Shown piece by piece: positions 7,585 to 15,765 of a DNA stretch of 45,866 bases; the stretch's first letter is position 1; the number at the start of each line of letters is the position of its first letter. The position numbers and the translations under genes are program-made. The notes below the pieces were generated by a model, which searched no databases, had not been told where the DNA came from, and saw only the letters and a list, made by a program, of their open reading frames with translations. This DNA comes from Thermoproteota archaeon (GTDB lineage Archaea > Thermoproteota > Thermoprotei_A > EX4484-217-1 > JAPDJV01): NCBI GenBank assembly GCA_029258925.1, contig JAPDJV010000055.1, forward strand, positions 1 to 45,866, given 5' to 3'.

Positions 7585-7682
7585 GGCTCACAGATCCGGC
7601 GATGCTGCTCAAGCCCAGGCGCTGCGCGTCCACCTTGTACACTATCATGCTTCTAGCCGGCTCACAGATCCGGCGATGCTGC
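7585..7682. repeat. direct repeat of 24 nt, 74 nt apart
   Basis: GGCTCACAGATCCGGCGATG followed by CTGC occurs at 7585-7608 and at 7659-7682, exactly. The preceding AGCC is shared too, with a one-G difference. On the minus strand the copies read SSIAGSVS, so this may be a duplication inside a decayed reading frame. Confidence 0.8.
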
Positions 7683-7704
7683 AAGCATCATACATCAGTG
7701 CTCC

Positions 7705-7785
7705 TCTTACAATAAACCCTCCTGTATGCCTCAACAATTCAGCTTGTAGTGTAAGCACACATCTCGACGTAAACTTCTTAAAGTC
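7705..7785 (-). pseudogene. internal fragment of an MNT gene
   Basis: The minus strand reads VYVEMCAYTTS, a stop, then IVEAYRRVYCKR. This matches VNVEISAYTPSEVVEACRRG of the intact MNT gene (about 2725-2795). DNA similarity is clear (TGCCTCAAC-A/T, CTTG-AGTGTAAGCA, TCGAC). It has an in-frame stop and no motif region, so it is a third nucleotidyltransferase fossil. Confidence 0.6.
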
Positions 7786-8052
7786 TATATTCGAACATGT
7801 TGCCTGCCTAGTTTACTCGCCATTACTTGAGCTGGCTTCCTGCAGGTTAAGAATAGATGTGCACATGGTTTTCACACGGATACCTAACTTCTCCAAGGAG
7901 TTCTGTTAGCATGTTGTTTAGGTAGTTGGATGGGTTGGTGGAGCAGGTAGTTTAGTATAGTTCTGCAAGATTTTTCCTCTTAATCGTTGCCAATGTTGTT
8001 TCCCGGAGGATTGTTGAAAGCATATTGTAAACACTATGCCACGGAGGCAACA

Positions 8053-8433
8053 CTACCTTTTCATTTCATCGAAGAACGCCCTGATTTTTGAAGTATCGTA
8101 AATTATTGTTAGTTCTCTGATTTTACCGTTATCGTCGAATTGGAAAACGTCGACGCATTCGAATGATGTTGGTGTTCCATCCTTCAGGATCCAATGGTAG
8201 CGGAAGTGGGCTGCTGCGGTTCGAGGATTATTTATGCTTACGAAGATGTTTATTAGGGTGATTTTGGATTTTGAAGTGTCTTTGAACAATTCTTTGTAGA
8301 ATTCCCTAGCTTCCACTTCCCCGTATAGGGGGGAGTGGACGATGGCGTTGGGGGAGAAGAGTTTTATTATGTTTTCATAGCTGCCTACTTCTAGGCCTTT
8401 GAAGTACTCTTTGATTGTTTTTTCGATTCGCAT
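8053..8433 (-). CDS. SnoaL-like (NTF2-fold) protein
   Basis: 126 residues with the pattern of the SnoaL-like/NTF2-like superfamily: TIKEYFKGLEVGSYENIIKLF, then HSPLYGEVEAREFYKELF, then FRYHWILKDGTPTSFECVDVFQFDDNGKI. This fold occurs in isomerases, hydratases and ligand-binding proteins, so the substrate cannot be given. It is complete at the normal family length. A BoxA (CTTATATAAAC on the minus strand, 8453-8463) lies about 22-30 nt before the ATG, implying a nearly leaderless transcript. It stands alone and faces away from the DUF362 gene. Confidence 0.75.
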   Translation of the reverse strand: MRIEKTIKEYFKGLEVGSYENIIKLFSPNAIVHSPLYGEVEAREFYKELFKDTSKSKITLINIFVSINNPRTAAAHFRYHWILKDGTPTSFECVDVFQFDDNGKIRELTIIYDTSKIRAFFDEMKR

Positions 8434-8606
8434 ATTATGGCAGTAACTTGCGGTTTATATAAGTGTTTTGAGGAGGTGCTACGCTGTTCATCAGGTGTTC
8501 GACTGTTTTGTTAGACGCGGTTGTGGTGGGGTTTGTGTTTCGTGTTTTGTGTTTGGAGGTTTTTGAGTGTGTTACTGTTTTTTAGTTTGTGTAACACTTT
8601 GTCGAA

Positions 8607-8619
8607 ATGTTTATAAAAT
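8607..8619 (+). promoter_or_regulatory. BoxA promoter of the DUF362 gene
   Basis: TGTTTATAAAATA lies about 60 nt before ATG 8676. Transcription would begin near 8640, leaving a short leader, which favours ATG 8676 over the GTG at 8655. Confidence 0.5.
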
Positions 8620-8675
8620 AGAATTACTATTCTATTTTTGAAACAAAATATTTTGTGTTTAAATGGGTGTTTTTT

Positions 8676-9971
8676 ATGCGTGAAAAACCTGTGGTTTCAA
8701 TTGTTCACAGGAAGGTTTCTGATAGGCCACCTGTTGAGCAGGTTACTAGGATTGATCATGGGGAGGTTGAGGTTATTAAGGGGATGATTAAGGAGGCCAT
8801 TGACCTGGCTGTGGGCGGCTTAGACAAGCTTGTCTCCCCCGGGGACATCGTTTTGATTAAGCCTAATCTTGCTTTCAAGGCTCCGCCAGATAGCTTCGCT
8901 GTTGTCGACCCTAGGGTTATTGAGGCTATTTGTAGGTTGATTAAGGAGGAGGCGAAGTGTAAGGAGCTTTGGGTCGGGGACAATCCCTCATTGGGACCCT
9001 ACGTTGGTATTGCTAGGGAGGCTTTCAAGGAGAGCGGGATGGAGGAGGCTGCTTACAGGGGTGGAGCGGACAAGGTGATATATTTCGATGAAACTGCTAC
9101 CGTGGAGGTTGACATACCCAATGGTATGGTTTTCAGGAAGGCTAAAATATTTAAGCCGATATTCGACGCGGACGTTATAATAAATCTGCCGAAAATGAAG
9201 GTCCACCTAGCTGGAGTAGTTACTTTGGGTCTTAAGAATTGGAATGGTATAATACCCTACGAGCATCCAAGTGGGCAGCAGCAGGGAGCTCACAGAATCG
9301 ACTTGGGCTACAAGTTCGCGGATCTGTATAGGGCAGTTAAGCCCAATTTAACTCTGGTTGACGGGATTATTGGGATGGAGGGTCAGGGACCGCATGCAGG
9401 CGAACCAGTTGTAATGAACTTGATCATTGCGGGCAAAGACACTGTCGCGGTTGACGCAGTGACGTCTGCAATAATGGGGTTCGACCCGTTCGAAATACCT
9501 TCGATAAGATGCGCACACACCTACAGGCTTGGAGTAGCAGACTTGAGGGAGATAGAGGTTAAGGGTGCTAGGATAGAGGATGTTAGGAGGTTCTTTAAGA
9601 GAGCTACAAGCGACCCAACAGGATTATTCGAGAAAATACACGTGTGGGTTCAGCAAACATGTCCAGGATGCTACTGCAATATTAGGGGAGCACTAGACTT
9701 GTTCAGGAAGGAGGAGGGATTATACGAGAAGCTCATCGAGAGATACGGGGAAGTAAATATTATTGCGGGCGGAGTACCCGATCTGGATGTTGATAGAATG
9801 AAGCCTTCACCACTATTCGTTGTGGGGGACTGCTGGAAGCTGTTTCCATCTAAGAAACTAGTTGAGAAGGCTATTGAGAAGGCGACGAAGGTAATATACT
9901 ACCCTGGATGCGCACCAGTATACATATTCTCACAGCTATACGCAGACCTAGTGAAACTAGCAGAAGAATGA
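8676..9971 (+). CDS. DUF362 family protein
   Basis: 431 residues from ATG 8676 (MREKPVVSIV); the open frame extends to GTG 8655. It has the DUF362 hallmarks: VSPGDIVLIKPNLAF near the N-terminus, WVGDNPS, ADVIINLPKMKVH, then LGLKNWNGIIP and LVDGIIGMEGQGPHAGEP. A C-terminal cysteine set (QTCPGCYCN, VVGDCWKLF, YPGCAPVY) could bind metal or an Fe-S cluster; many DUF362 proteins carry a ferredoxin-like tail, but here the spacing is not the ferredoxin one. Function is not established. It is a single gene; a T5 tract (TTTTTATT) follows the stop and may end transcription. Confidence 0.85.
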   Translation: MREKPVVSIVHRKVSDRPPVEQVTRIDHGEVEVIKGMIKEAIDLAVGGLDKLVSPGDIVLIKPNLAFKAPPDSFAVVDPRVIEAICRLIKEEAKCKELWVGDNPSLGPYVGIAREAFKESGMEEAAYRGGADKVIYFDETATVEVDIPNGMVFRKAKIFKPIFDADVIINLPKMKVHLAGVVTLGLKNWNGIIPYEHPSGQQQGAHRIDLGYKFADLYRAVKPNLTLVDGIIGMEGQGPHAGEPVVMNLIIAGKDTVAVDAVTSAIMGFDPFEIPSIRCAHTYRLGVADLREIEVKGARIEDVRRFFKRATSDPTGLFEKIHVWVQQTCPGCYCNIRGALDLFRKEEGLYEKLIERYGEVNIIAGGVPDLDVDRMKPSPLFVVGDCWKLFPSKKLVEKAIEKATKVIYYPGCAPVYIFSQLYADLVKLAEE

Positions 9972-10287
9972 AATTCAATCAAACATTTTTATTAATCTGC
10001 ATAAACAATTCACAATTCTTTCCATACGGTTTCACGGTCTTGGTTCCACTTCCTCTTGAAATCTAAACAGCTTAAAAATTATTAATACAGCGCTTACCAT
10101 GAGACCTTCTTTAAGAAGATGTTTTGACTCATAGCTCAAGGGAGACTCTTAGGAATGAGAAACACCGCGTCATCCAGCTATGTGTGATTTTAGTATACGC
10201 AATGCTTTGAAAATTTCAAAAGTACTTGTGGAAGCATGAAGTTAAAAATTATAGTATGTAAGACCCTATATTACACGGTGCACGATA
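9972..10287. other. intergenic region, nothing recognised
   Basis: 316 nt. It begins with a T-rich stretch after the DUF362 stop and ends in AT-rich sequence (AAAAATTATAGTATG near 10246-10260) that could be the promoter of the next gene. I see no RNA gene or coding frame. Confidence 0.5.
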
Positions 10288-10872
10288 TTGGCAACTAGTA
10301 GATTACCTTACATTCTAGTTGCTGGCGTGATCGCCCTATGCATAGTAGCATACATGCTACTATTGAGCAGGCCCAGTGCTTTGAGTCCTGAGAGCATAGT
10401 AGCTGATGTTAAGGAGATGTTTGTTCTTGAAAGCGTGGCCTTCGAGAACGGTGGGGAAATACCGTCAAAGTATTCTCTTAAAGGAGAGAACATTTCACCT
10501 CCGCTTAAGTGGAGTGGTCAGTCGCCGAACACTGTTTCCCTTATACTAATAATGTACGATCCCGATGCTCCCGGAGGCATATTCTACCATTGGATACTGT
10601 ACAATATACCGAACACATTGACATCGCTACCGGAAGGAGTGCCCAAAGCAGAGGAGACTATTTACGGTCTCCAAGGAATCAACAGCTATGGGAATATAGG
10701 GTATGGGGGTCCAAGTCCGCCTCCTGGAAGCAGGCATAGATACGTATTCCTGTTGCTGGCATTAGATGTAAGACTGTCTTTGGAGGGCGGGGCTAGGGTG
10801 AGTGAGGTATTGGAGACGTGCCGTGGACATATAATAGCGTACGCCGAGCTCTCAGGATACTACAGTGGATAA
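10288..10872 (+). CDS. membrane-tethered PEBP (YbhB/YbcL-type) protein
   Basis: 194 residues from a TTG start. Residues 7-26 form a membrane or signal segment (YILVAGVIALCIVAYMLLL), so the domain is probably extracellular. The rest is the phosphatidylethanolamine-binding/Raf-kinase-inhibitor-like fold: GGEIPSKYSLKGENISPPLKW, then YDPDAPGGIFYHWILYNIP (the DPDAP ligand-site motif), then GPSPPPGSRHRYVFLLLALD (the GPCPPxGxxHRY motif, with Ser for Cys). The prokaryotic branch binds small anionic ligands; the real ligand is unknown. Single gene, ordinary length. Confidence 0.88.
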   Translation: MATSRLPYILVAGVIALCIVAYMLLLSRPSALSPESIVADVKEMFVLESVAFENGGEIPSKYSLKGENISPPLKWSGQSPNTVSLILIMYDPDAPGGIFYHWILYNIPNTLTSLPEGVPKAEETIYGLQGINSYGNIGYGGPSPPPGSRHRYVFLLLALDVRLSLEGGARVSEVLETCRGHIIAYAELSGYYSG

Positions 10873-11044
10873 AGTGTTTCAGAGGCTCGAGGAGAGCTTG
10901 AAGAGCGATTTTGTGCAGAGTATTTACGTGGGTGTTTAAAGATTTATGGAAAACCTTCTCCTTTACTTTGAGCAGAAATTTTATATTTCGCAATTCATCA
11001 CTCGAACCAGCAATATTGCCTCTCGAACTTTTCATTGAGGAACA

Positions 11045-11056
11045 ATTTATATATTT
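11045..11056 (+). promoter_or_regulatory. BoxA promoter of the dha operon
   Basis: ATTTATATATTT lies about 50 nt before the TTG start of dhaK. It is the only strong TATA element between the PEBP gene and dhaK. Confidence 0.6.
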
Positions 11057-11102
11057 TTCAGCGTGAAATTACACACAAATCATTCTGCGTGGTGTTAAGG
11101 GG

Positions 11103-12122
11103 TTGCCCGAGTTCGTTATGAAGAAGTTGATTAATAAGCCTGGAGACGAAGTAAAGGAAATGATTGAGGGAATGGCTCTAGCATTCCCCCAAATAGTCCG
11201 TAAAGACCCTAAGTGGAACAATCTTTACAGGCGTGAATCCCCGATACCGGGAAAGGTTAGCTTGGTTAGTGGCGGTGGAAGCGGGCACGAGCCTGCTCAC
11301 GGAGGATATGTTGGTAAGGGTATGCTGGACGCTGCTTGCGCAGGTGAAACATTTACTTCGCCAACAGTGCCGCAAATATTCGATGCTATAAAGGCTGTTG
11401 CAAGCGATGCGGGAGTACTGGTCATAATAAAGAATTTCGCTGGAGACGTTATGAACTTCCAGACAGCTGCCAAAATGGCTAGGGCGCAGGGGATTAAGAC
11501 TGACTGGGTCATAGTTAACGACGACGTGGCTATACCCGAGCCAGCTAAGAGGAGAGGTATCGCTGGAACAGTTTTCGTACACAAGTGTGCTGGTGCAGCA
11601 GCAGAAGAGCTTCTCCCATTAGAGGAGGTTAAGAGAGTTGCACAGAAGGTAATAGACAACGTTAGGTCTATGAGTGTTGCTTTAACGCCTTGTGTAGTGC
11701 CGAAGGCAGGGAAGCCAACGTTCGAGCTTGGACCAGACGAGATGGAGGTTGGAATAGGAATACACGGTGAGAAGGGTGTTGAAAGAAGGAAGCTTATGAC
11801 AGCGAACGAGATAGCCGAACTGCTCTGCTCAAGGATAATAGAGGACTTGAAGCTTGATAAGGGAGAGGAGGTTGCGGTAATAGTTCAAGGAAACGGTGGA
11901 ACACCCTACATGGAGAAGTTCATAGTTTACAGGAGAGTACACCAGTTCCTAACAGAGAAGGGGATAAAGATCGCTGTCGCATGGGTAGGAGAGTTCATGA
12001 CATCCCTGGAGATGGCAGGGACATCAGTAACATTGCTCAGAGTAGACGAGGAGTTGAAGAGATACCTGAATGCTCCAGCCGAGACAATAGCAATACACAC
12101 ACCTGGACCCGTAACAAGCTAA
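11103..12122 (+). CDS. dhaK: dihydroxyacetone kinase, substrate-binding subunit DhaK
   Basis: 339 residues from TTG 11103 with TTAAGGGG before it. DhaK binds dihydroxyacetone covalently and receives phosphate from DhaL. Seen here: GGGSGHEPAHGGYVGKG (about 57-73, with H62 matching the catalytic His), KNFAGDVMNF (about 110-119, Asp115), and GIGIHGEKGVER, whose H221 corresponds to the His that forms the hemiaminal with substrate. All key residues are present and the length is that of the family. It is followed by dhaL (41 nt later) and dhaM, the three-part PEP-dependent arrangement rather than the fused ATP-dependent kinase. Confidence 0.95.
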   Translation: MPEFVMKKLINKPGDEVKEMIEGMALAFPQIVRKDPKWNNLYRRESPIPGKVSLVSGGGSGHEPAHGGYVGKGMLDAACAGETFTSPTVPQIFDAIKAVASDAGVLVIIKNFAGDVMNFQTAAKMARAQGIKTDWVIVNDDVAIPEPAKRRGIAGTVFVHKCAGAAAEELLPLEEVKRVAQKVIDNVRSMSVALTPCVVPKAGKPTFELGPDEMEVGIGIHGEKGVERRKLMTANEIAELLCSRIIEDLKLDKGEEVAVIVQGNGGTPYMEKFIVYRRVHQFLTEKGIKIAVAWVGEFMTSLEMAGTSVTLLRVDEELKRYLNAPAETIAIHTPGPVTS

Positions 12123-12163
12123 ATACACTAACCTTAAATTCCACTTTTTTCCTCTAAGAGCTC

Positions 12164-12844
12164 ATGGTGGTGGCTGTGAGCGACATCAACGTTCTAACAT
12201 CCCAAGACGTATACGAGATAATATTCAGAATATTCGATGTGATAAAGGAGAACGAGAAGTATTTGACGGATCTGGACGCTGCGATAGGAGACGCAGATCA
12301 CGGAATAAACATGACAAGAGGATTTAAGCTCGCAACGGAGAGGCTTAAAGAGTTGAATCCGAGCTCCGACGTGGGAACAATATTCAACACTGTTGGAATG
12401 GCGCTTCTGGAAACAGTTGGAGGAGCAGCTGGACCCCTATACGGAATGTGGTTCATGAACATGGCCCAGGTAGTTATGGGTAAGAGCGAGCTTGACAAGA
12501 AGACTATTGCTGAAATTCTCGAAGCAGGGTTAAAGGGAGTCCAGGACATAGGCGGGGGAACACAGCCAGGGGAGAAGACAATGGTTGACGCAATATATCC
12601 AGCACTTGAAGAGTTGAAGAAGGCCGCTGAGGACGAGTCAGTAAGCCTCTTAGAGGCTTTGAGGAGAGCCGCGGAGGCAGCTGAGAAAGGCATGAAGGCA
12701 ACCATACCGATGATAGCTAAGAGGGGTAGAGCAAGCTACCTTGGAGAGAGGAGCAGGGGACATCAGGATCCAGGCGCAACATCAAGCTACCTCATAATAA
12801 AAACATTCTACGATTACTTAAAGGAGAAGACAGGTCAATCCTAA
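12164..12844 (+). CDS. dhaL: dihydroxyacetone kinase, nucleotide-binding subunit DhaL
   Basis: 226 residues. DhaL holds an ADP that is rephosphorylated by DhaM and passes the phosphate to dihydroxyacetone on DhaK. The magnesium/ADP motif DLDAAIGDADHGINMTRGF is intact (D38, D43, D45). VGGAAGPLYG and GGGTQPGEKTMVDA are the other conserved nucleotide-site loops, and the C-terminal RGRASYLGERSRGHQDPGA is also typical. GTG 12176 is a possible alternative start. The stop TAA shares its last A with the ATG of dhaM, so the two are translationally coupled. Confidence 0.95.
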   Translation: MVVAVSDINVLTSQDVYEIIFRIFDVIKENEKYLTDLDAAIGDADHGINMTRGFKLATERLKELNPSSDVGTIFNTVGMALLETVGGAAGPLYGMWFMNMAQVVMGKSELDKKTIAEILEAGLKGVQDIGGGTQPGEKTMVDAIYPALEELKKAAEDESVSLLEALRRAAEAAEKGMKATIPMIAKRGRASYLGERSRGHQDPGATSSYLIIKTFYDYLKEKTGQS

Positions 12845-13242
12845 TGGTGGGAATAGTCATAATATCACACAGCAAGAAGCTCGCTGAAGGAGTAAAAGAA
12901 CTAGTACTACAAATGGTTAGGGAAGGAGTGAAAATAGAGGCCGTCGGTGGAGTAGCAGCAGACCCTAAAGCACTTGGAACAGACCCGCTGAGAGTAAAGG
13001 AGGCAATAGAGAAAGTATTCGACGAGAAAGGAGTACTAATAGTGGGGGACTTTGGAAGCGCAATACTAAGCGCGAGAGTAGCATTAAAAATGTTGCCCGA
13101 GGAGAAGAGGAAGCTCGTTGCAATAGCAAACGCCCCCCTAGTTGAGGGAGCATTCGCCGCAGCAGTAGAGGCAAGCACAGGCGGAGACTTGGAGTCCGTT
13201 AAGGAGGCGGCGGAAGAGGCGAGAAACTTAAAGAAAATATGA
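12844..13242 (+). CDS. dhaM: phosphotransferase subunit DhaM
   Basis: 132 residues. This is the EIIA-mannose-like domain that takes phosphate from HPr and rephosphorylates ADP bound to DhaL. IVIISHSKKLAEGV supplies the phosphorylated His9, and VLIVGDFGSAILSARVAL is the conserved second motif. In E. coli DhaM is fused to HPr and Enzyme I-like domains; here it is a single domain, so it needs separate HPr and Enzyme I. An HPr gene lies 141 nt downstream on the opposite strand. The dhaL stop and the dhaM start overlap by one base. Confidence 0.93.
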   Translation: MVGIVIISHSKKLAEGVKELVLQMVREGVKIEAVGGVAADPKALGTDPLRVKEAIEKVFDEKGVLIVGDFGSAILSARVALKMLPEEKRKLVAIANAPLVEGAFAAAVEASTGGDLESVKEAAEEARNLKKI

Positions 13243-13244
13243 TT

Positions 13245-13271
13245 AAAGCAGGCCTACCACGGCCTGCTTTT
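13245..13271 (+). terminator. intrinsic-like hairpin after dhaM
   Basis: A perfect 10-bp stem, AAAGCAGGCC (13245-13254) with GGCCTGCTTT (13261-13270), loop TACCAC, followed by T. It starts three bases after the dhaM stop. It resembles a bacterial intrinsic terminator, which is not the usual archaeal form. Confidence 0.6.
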
Positions 13272-13383
13272 ATGAATTCCCCAAAAGCTTCCTCAACCAA
13301 CAAATCATCCTATTCTAAACCACGTAGCATTATGTGTCCGCGGTTGGAGACCATAGTCTTGCAACAAAGGTTTCCCTGAAGCC

Positions 13384-13650
13384 CTATTCCTCCCCGAACT
13401 TTTCTTCTATCAGAGACTTCAATTCCGAGAGAGCTTTATCAGCATCCTCACCCTCGGCTCTAACAACTATTTCATCACCACACCTAACGTCGAGAGACAA
13501 GAGCTCTATTATCGACTTGGCGTTAGCCCACGAACCACCCTTGCCGACGCTTATGTTGGAGGAGAACTTCTTAGCAGTCTTAACGAATAACACGGCAGGC
13601 CTAGCGTGCAAGCCAACCTTGTTTAAAACTCTCAGCCTCACCTCGGGCAT
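13384..13650 (-). CDS. ptsH: phosphocarrier protein HPr
   Basis: 88 residues, full-length HPr. GLHARPA carries the phosphorylated His15, and NAKSIIELLSL places Ser at position 46, the regulatory serine position of Gram-positive HPr. HPr shuttles phosphate from Enzyme I to phosphotransferase components; here the obvious acceptor is DhaM, encoded convergently 141 nt away. PTS proteins are rare in archaea. A BoxA (GGTTTATTTTAATC on the minus strand, about 13680-13693) and GGTG before the ATG support expression from its own promoter. No Enzyme I or HPr kinase is seen in the window. Confidence 0.93.
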   Translation of the reverse strand: MPEVRLRVLNKVGLHARPAVLFVKTAKKFSSNISVGKGGSWANAKSIIELLSLDVRCGDEIVVRAEGEDADKALSELKSLIEEKFGEE

Positions 13651-13679
13651 CGGCTGACACCGCGAACAATAACGGTTAG

Positions 13680-13691
13680 ATTAAAATAAAC
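13680..13691 (-). promoter_or_regulatory. BoxA promoter of the HPr gene
   Basis: On the minus strand TTTATTTTAATC lies about 30-40 nt upstream of ATG 13650. Confidence 0.45.
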
Positions 13692-13800
13692 CTTATGGAA
13701 CCTCTCCACTAATAATCTAGGATCCAGCATAGAATAATATTGTGAGAGTCCGGTAAACACTTTTATTCTGGGGGACGTTTATAGCATTGCATGCTCTCTA

Positions 13801-14153
13801 ATGGTGGTTCCCTTGGTTTTAAGTAATAGAGGTAAGACATTGATATGTGTCACCGTGGCAGGCGTATTGTTCATGCCGGCAGTCCTATACAATATACCAT
13901 TACTAGTCTTGCCGGGGCATTCTTCGACTGGCTTCCTCTCCCAACAGGTTGGATGAGGGTTAGCGGTGGGGGAAGGGATAGGAGGCTTGCTCTCACACAT
14001 GCAGCTATCACTCTAGTAGCCTACTGTCTGGCTTCTCTATGGATCATATTCTCTCTGACAAGTGTTCCCGTGGGCTTCAGCCAAGTGCTAAGGTTAGCGT
14101 TCATTGAGGTATGGTGGCTTGCAGTAATGGTTGGAGTCACACTAGTATCGTAG
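13801..14153 (+). pseudogene. small three-helix membrane protein, possibly frameshifted
   Basis: ATG 13801 opens LVLSNRGKTLICVTVAGVLF and a first membrane segment, but this frame stops at 13954. The overlapping frame that ends at 14153 gives FFDWLPLPTGWMRV, RRLALTHAAITLVAYCLASL and two further membrane segments. One extra G in GGGG at 13914-13917 would join them into a protein of about 117 residues with three membrane segments. ATG 13801 has a TATA-like GTTTATAG about 25 nt upstream. Alternatively the second frame is used alone from a start near 13845. No family recognised. Confidence 0.4.
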
Positions 14154-14246
14154 TGGTTAAAGGATTTCGATCAATTAAAGAATTTATCGATATTCCTATA
14201 AGTACTCTTATTTGTGTGAGCAGTGTAGTATATGTTGGTGGTTTAA

Positions 14247-14678
14247 GTGTTGTCCCATGGAAGTCTTGGAAGAGTGTTCTTCGGCAGGCTTGAAGCAGGC
14301 TCCGACATATTGGAGGCCGTGGGGAGAATAGCTTTAGAGAACGAGATCAACGCGGCCCTAGTTTACGCTATAGGGTTAACTAGTTACGCTAGAATAGGCT
14401 ACTACGACGAGGACTCCAAGAAGTACCTGGAGAAGACTTTCGAGGAACCCATGGAAATACTCTCCTGTAAGGGAAACGTTGTCAGGGATTCCGAGGGTAA
14501 GCCAATAGTCCACCTACACGCAGTACTGGGAGCCAGAGATGGGAGAGCGTATGGGGGCCACGTTCTAAAGGGAACCAAGGTACGTATATGTGAAATAGCG
14601 TTATTAGAATTGAAAGATCTTAAGGCAACCAGGGTTTTCGATGAGGAAACAGGTCTAAAACTATTACACGTAGAATAA
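14247..14678 (+). CDS. PPC/DUF296 domain protein
   Basis: 143 residues from GTG 14247. The domain is the PPC (DUF296) fold: VFFGRLEAGSDILEAVGRIALENEI, then AALVYAIGLTSYARIGYYD, then the signature HLHAVLGARDGRAYGGHVLKG. In plants it is joined to AT-hooks; prokaryotic members are free-standing trimers with a possible metal site formed by the HxH and GGH residues. No function is firmly known. It is complete and has no obvious operon partner. CCTATAAG near 14194 could be part of its promoter. Confidence 0.88.
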   Translation: MLSHGSLGRVFFGRLEAGSDILEAVGRIALENEINAALVYAIGLTSYARIGYYDEDSKKYLEKTFEEPMEILSCKGNVVRDSEGKPIVHLHAVLGARDGRAYGGHVLKGTKVRICEIALLELKDLKATRVFDEETGLKLLHVE

Positions 14679-15000
14679 CCTATGGAGAGAACTGCTATTC
14701 AGGAGCATGGAGTCCCTACACCACTAGAGGAACTAGACATTTAAGCTACAGAATAATGAAACTATAAACACTCATGCTATGTAACACTCTAATGGAAGGA
14801 TGAAAGCTGTAGTTAACCTGTAATTCCGAGTAGTAACTAGCCTTAAATAACAATATAGTCAGCGTTGAAGTTCTCATAGCTGAGGCTAGAGGGTGAAAAT
14901 TCTCTTAACACAATAAAGAAGTTCCGACCTTTAGAGACAACATAATTTATTTAATACTGCTGATGAATGTACACTTGTATCAGCCTTCAATTATTCTATG
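14679..15000. other. intergenic region, nothing recognised
   Basis: 322 nt between two genes that converge here. I looked for tRNA, C/D-box sRNA (RUGAUGA/CUGA pairs) and small frames. A lone TGATGA at 14967 has no matching CUGA box, so no sRNA is called. Confidence 0.5.
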
Positions 15001-15765
15001 TCAAGGATAGTAGTATATGCACAGATAATGCCACCCCCACTCCCAGGAAGCCCAGCCTTGGTATGGAATAAACTTCATGAATTGCACGTCAAAATACGCA
15101 CCTATCATGAGGGAATGATCCTGTGGAACTCTAACTATGAACATGTGCCTGCAAAGATATGTATATGAACCACTATCTTTTTCCTCATCTATGTCAAACC
15201 ATAAGTGAACCTTATGCTCCTTAAAATTGCTCTTATCTCTAATCACAACCTCCGGTATGCTATATGATTCAGCATAGTCGGGTAGTGGAAGAGGCACCAG
15301 TTCTTCACCTATAGTTGCAAGATTTAACCCGACACTCCAGCCAACAGTTCTAGTACTAGTAGTAGTTGTAGGAGCATAGCCCACCAGCTTATGGTTACTA
15401 TAATAATATTGAATGTAATACTTAGCCTTGAAGTCCGCGGACTTCCAGCCGTTACCCGATAGCAGCTGTCCGGGAATTATCTGTGCTAGTGTTTGGATCA
15501 TATACCAGTCATAGTAGTCATTGTTGTCATTCGCCAGCTTGTAAATGATGATGTGAACGCTAAGCTTACCTTTATCACTATCGCAGAAATAGTCTTCAAC
15601 CTTCGTCTTAACTATTACCCATTGAGCGTCATCCGTACTGCTAACGGGAAATGCATGTATTATAATTGATATGAAGACTAGTAAGATAGGTATTATTAAG
15701 ATGAAGCGCCTAGCAAGTTCACGGTCTTGCCACACTATTTTATCATAAGCTCCCCTATTCAACAC
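15001..15765 (-). CDS. exported protein of unknown family
   Basis: 254 residues. A membrane segment (FILIIPILLVFISIIIHAF, about 21-39) near the N-terminus suggests a signal anchor with the rest outside the cell. The mature part is rich in Tyr and Trp (ends WASWEWGWHYLCIYYYP) and beta-strand-like, with a threonine-rich stretch TTTTSTRTVGWSVGLNL. No family is recognised. Its start lies 11 nt inside the end of the upstream gene at 15755-16519, so the two are co-transcribed and probably act together. The overlap supports the ATG at 15765. Confidence 0.6.
   Translation of the reverse strand: MLNRGAYDKIVWQDRELARRFILIIPILLVFISIIIHAFPVSSTDDAQWVIVKTKVEDYFCDSDKGKLSVHIIIYKLANDNNDYYDWYMIQTLAQIIPGQLLSGNGWKSADFKAKYYIQYYYSNHKLVGYAPTTTTSTRTVGWSVGLNLATIGEELVPLPLPDYAESYSIPEVVIRDKSNFKEHKVHLWFDIDEEKDSGSYTYLCRHMFIVRVPQDHSLMIGAYFDVQFMKFIPYQGWASWEWGWHYLCIYYYP

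Larger units (their letters stand above)
7402..8052. other. gene-free stretch with a repeat and an MNT fossil
   Basis: No convincing gene. It contains the direct repeat at 7585/7659 and the MNT remnant at 7705-7785. The 114-residue plus-strand frame at 7565-7909 runs antisense through that remnant and has no family features, so I do not call it. Confidence 0.6.

Noticed and set aside
7565-7909. 114-residue plus-strand frame
   Set aside because: It runs antisense across the MNT fossil and the direct repeat and has no motif.
7920-8050. Possible gene between the MNT fossil and the SnoaL-like gene
   Set aside because: Only short broken frames are present and there is no start or motif.
14879-14972. 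C/D-box sRNA candidate
   Set aside because: CTGA near 14879 and TGATGA at 14967 are in the wrong order and spacing for a C/D guide RNA.
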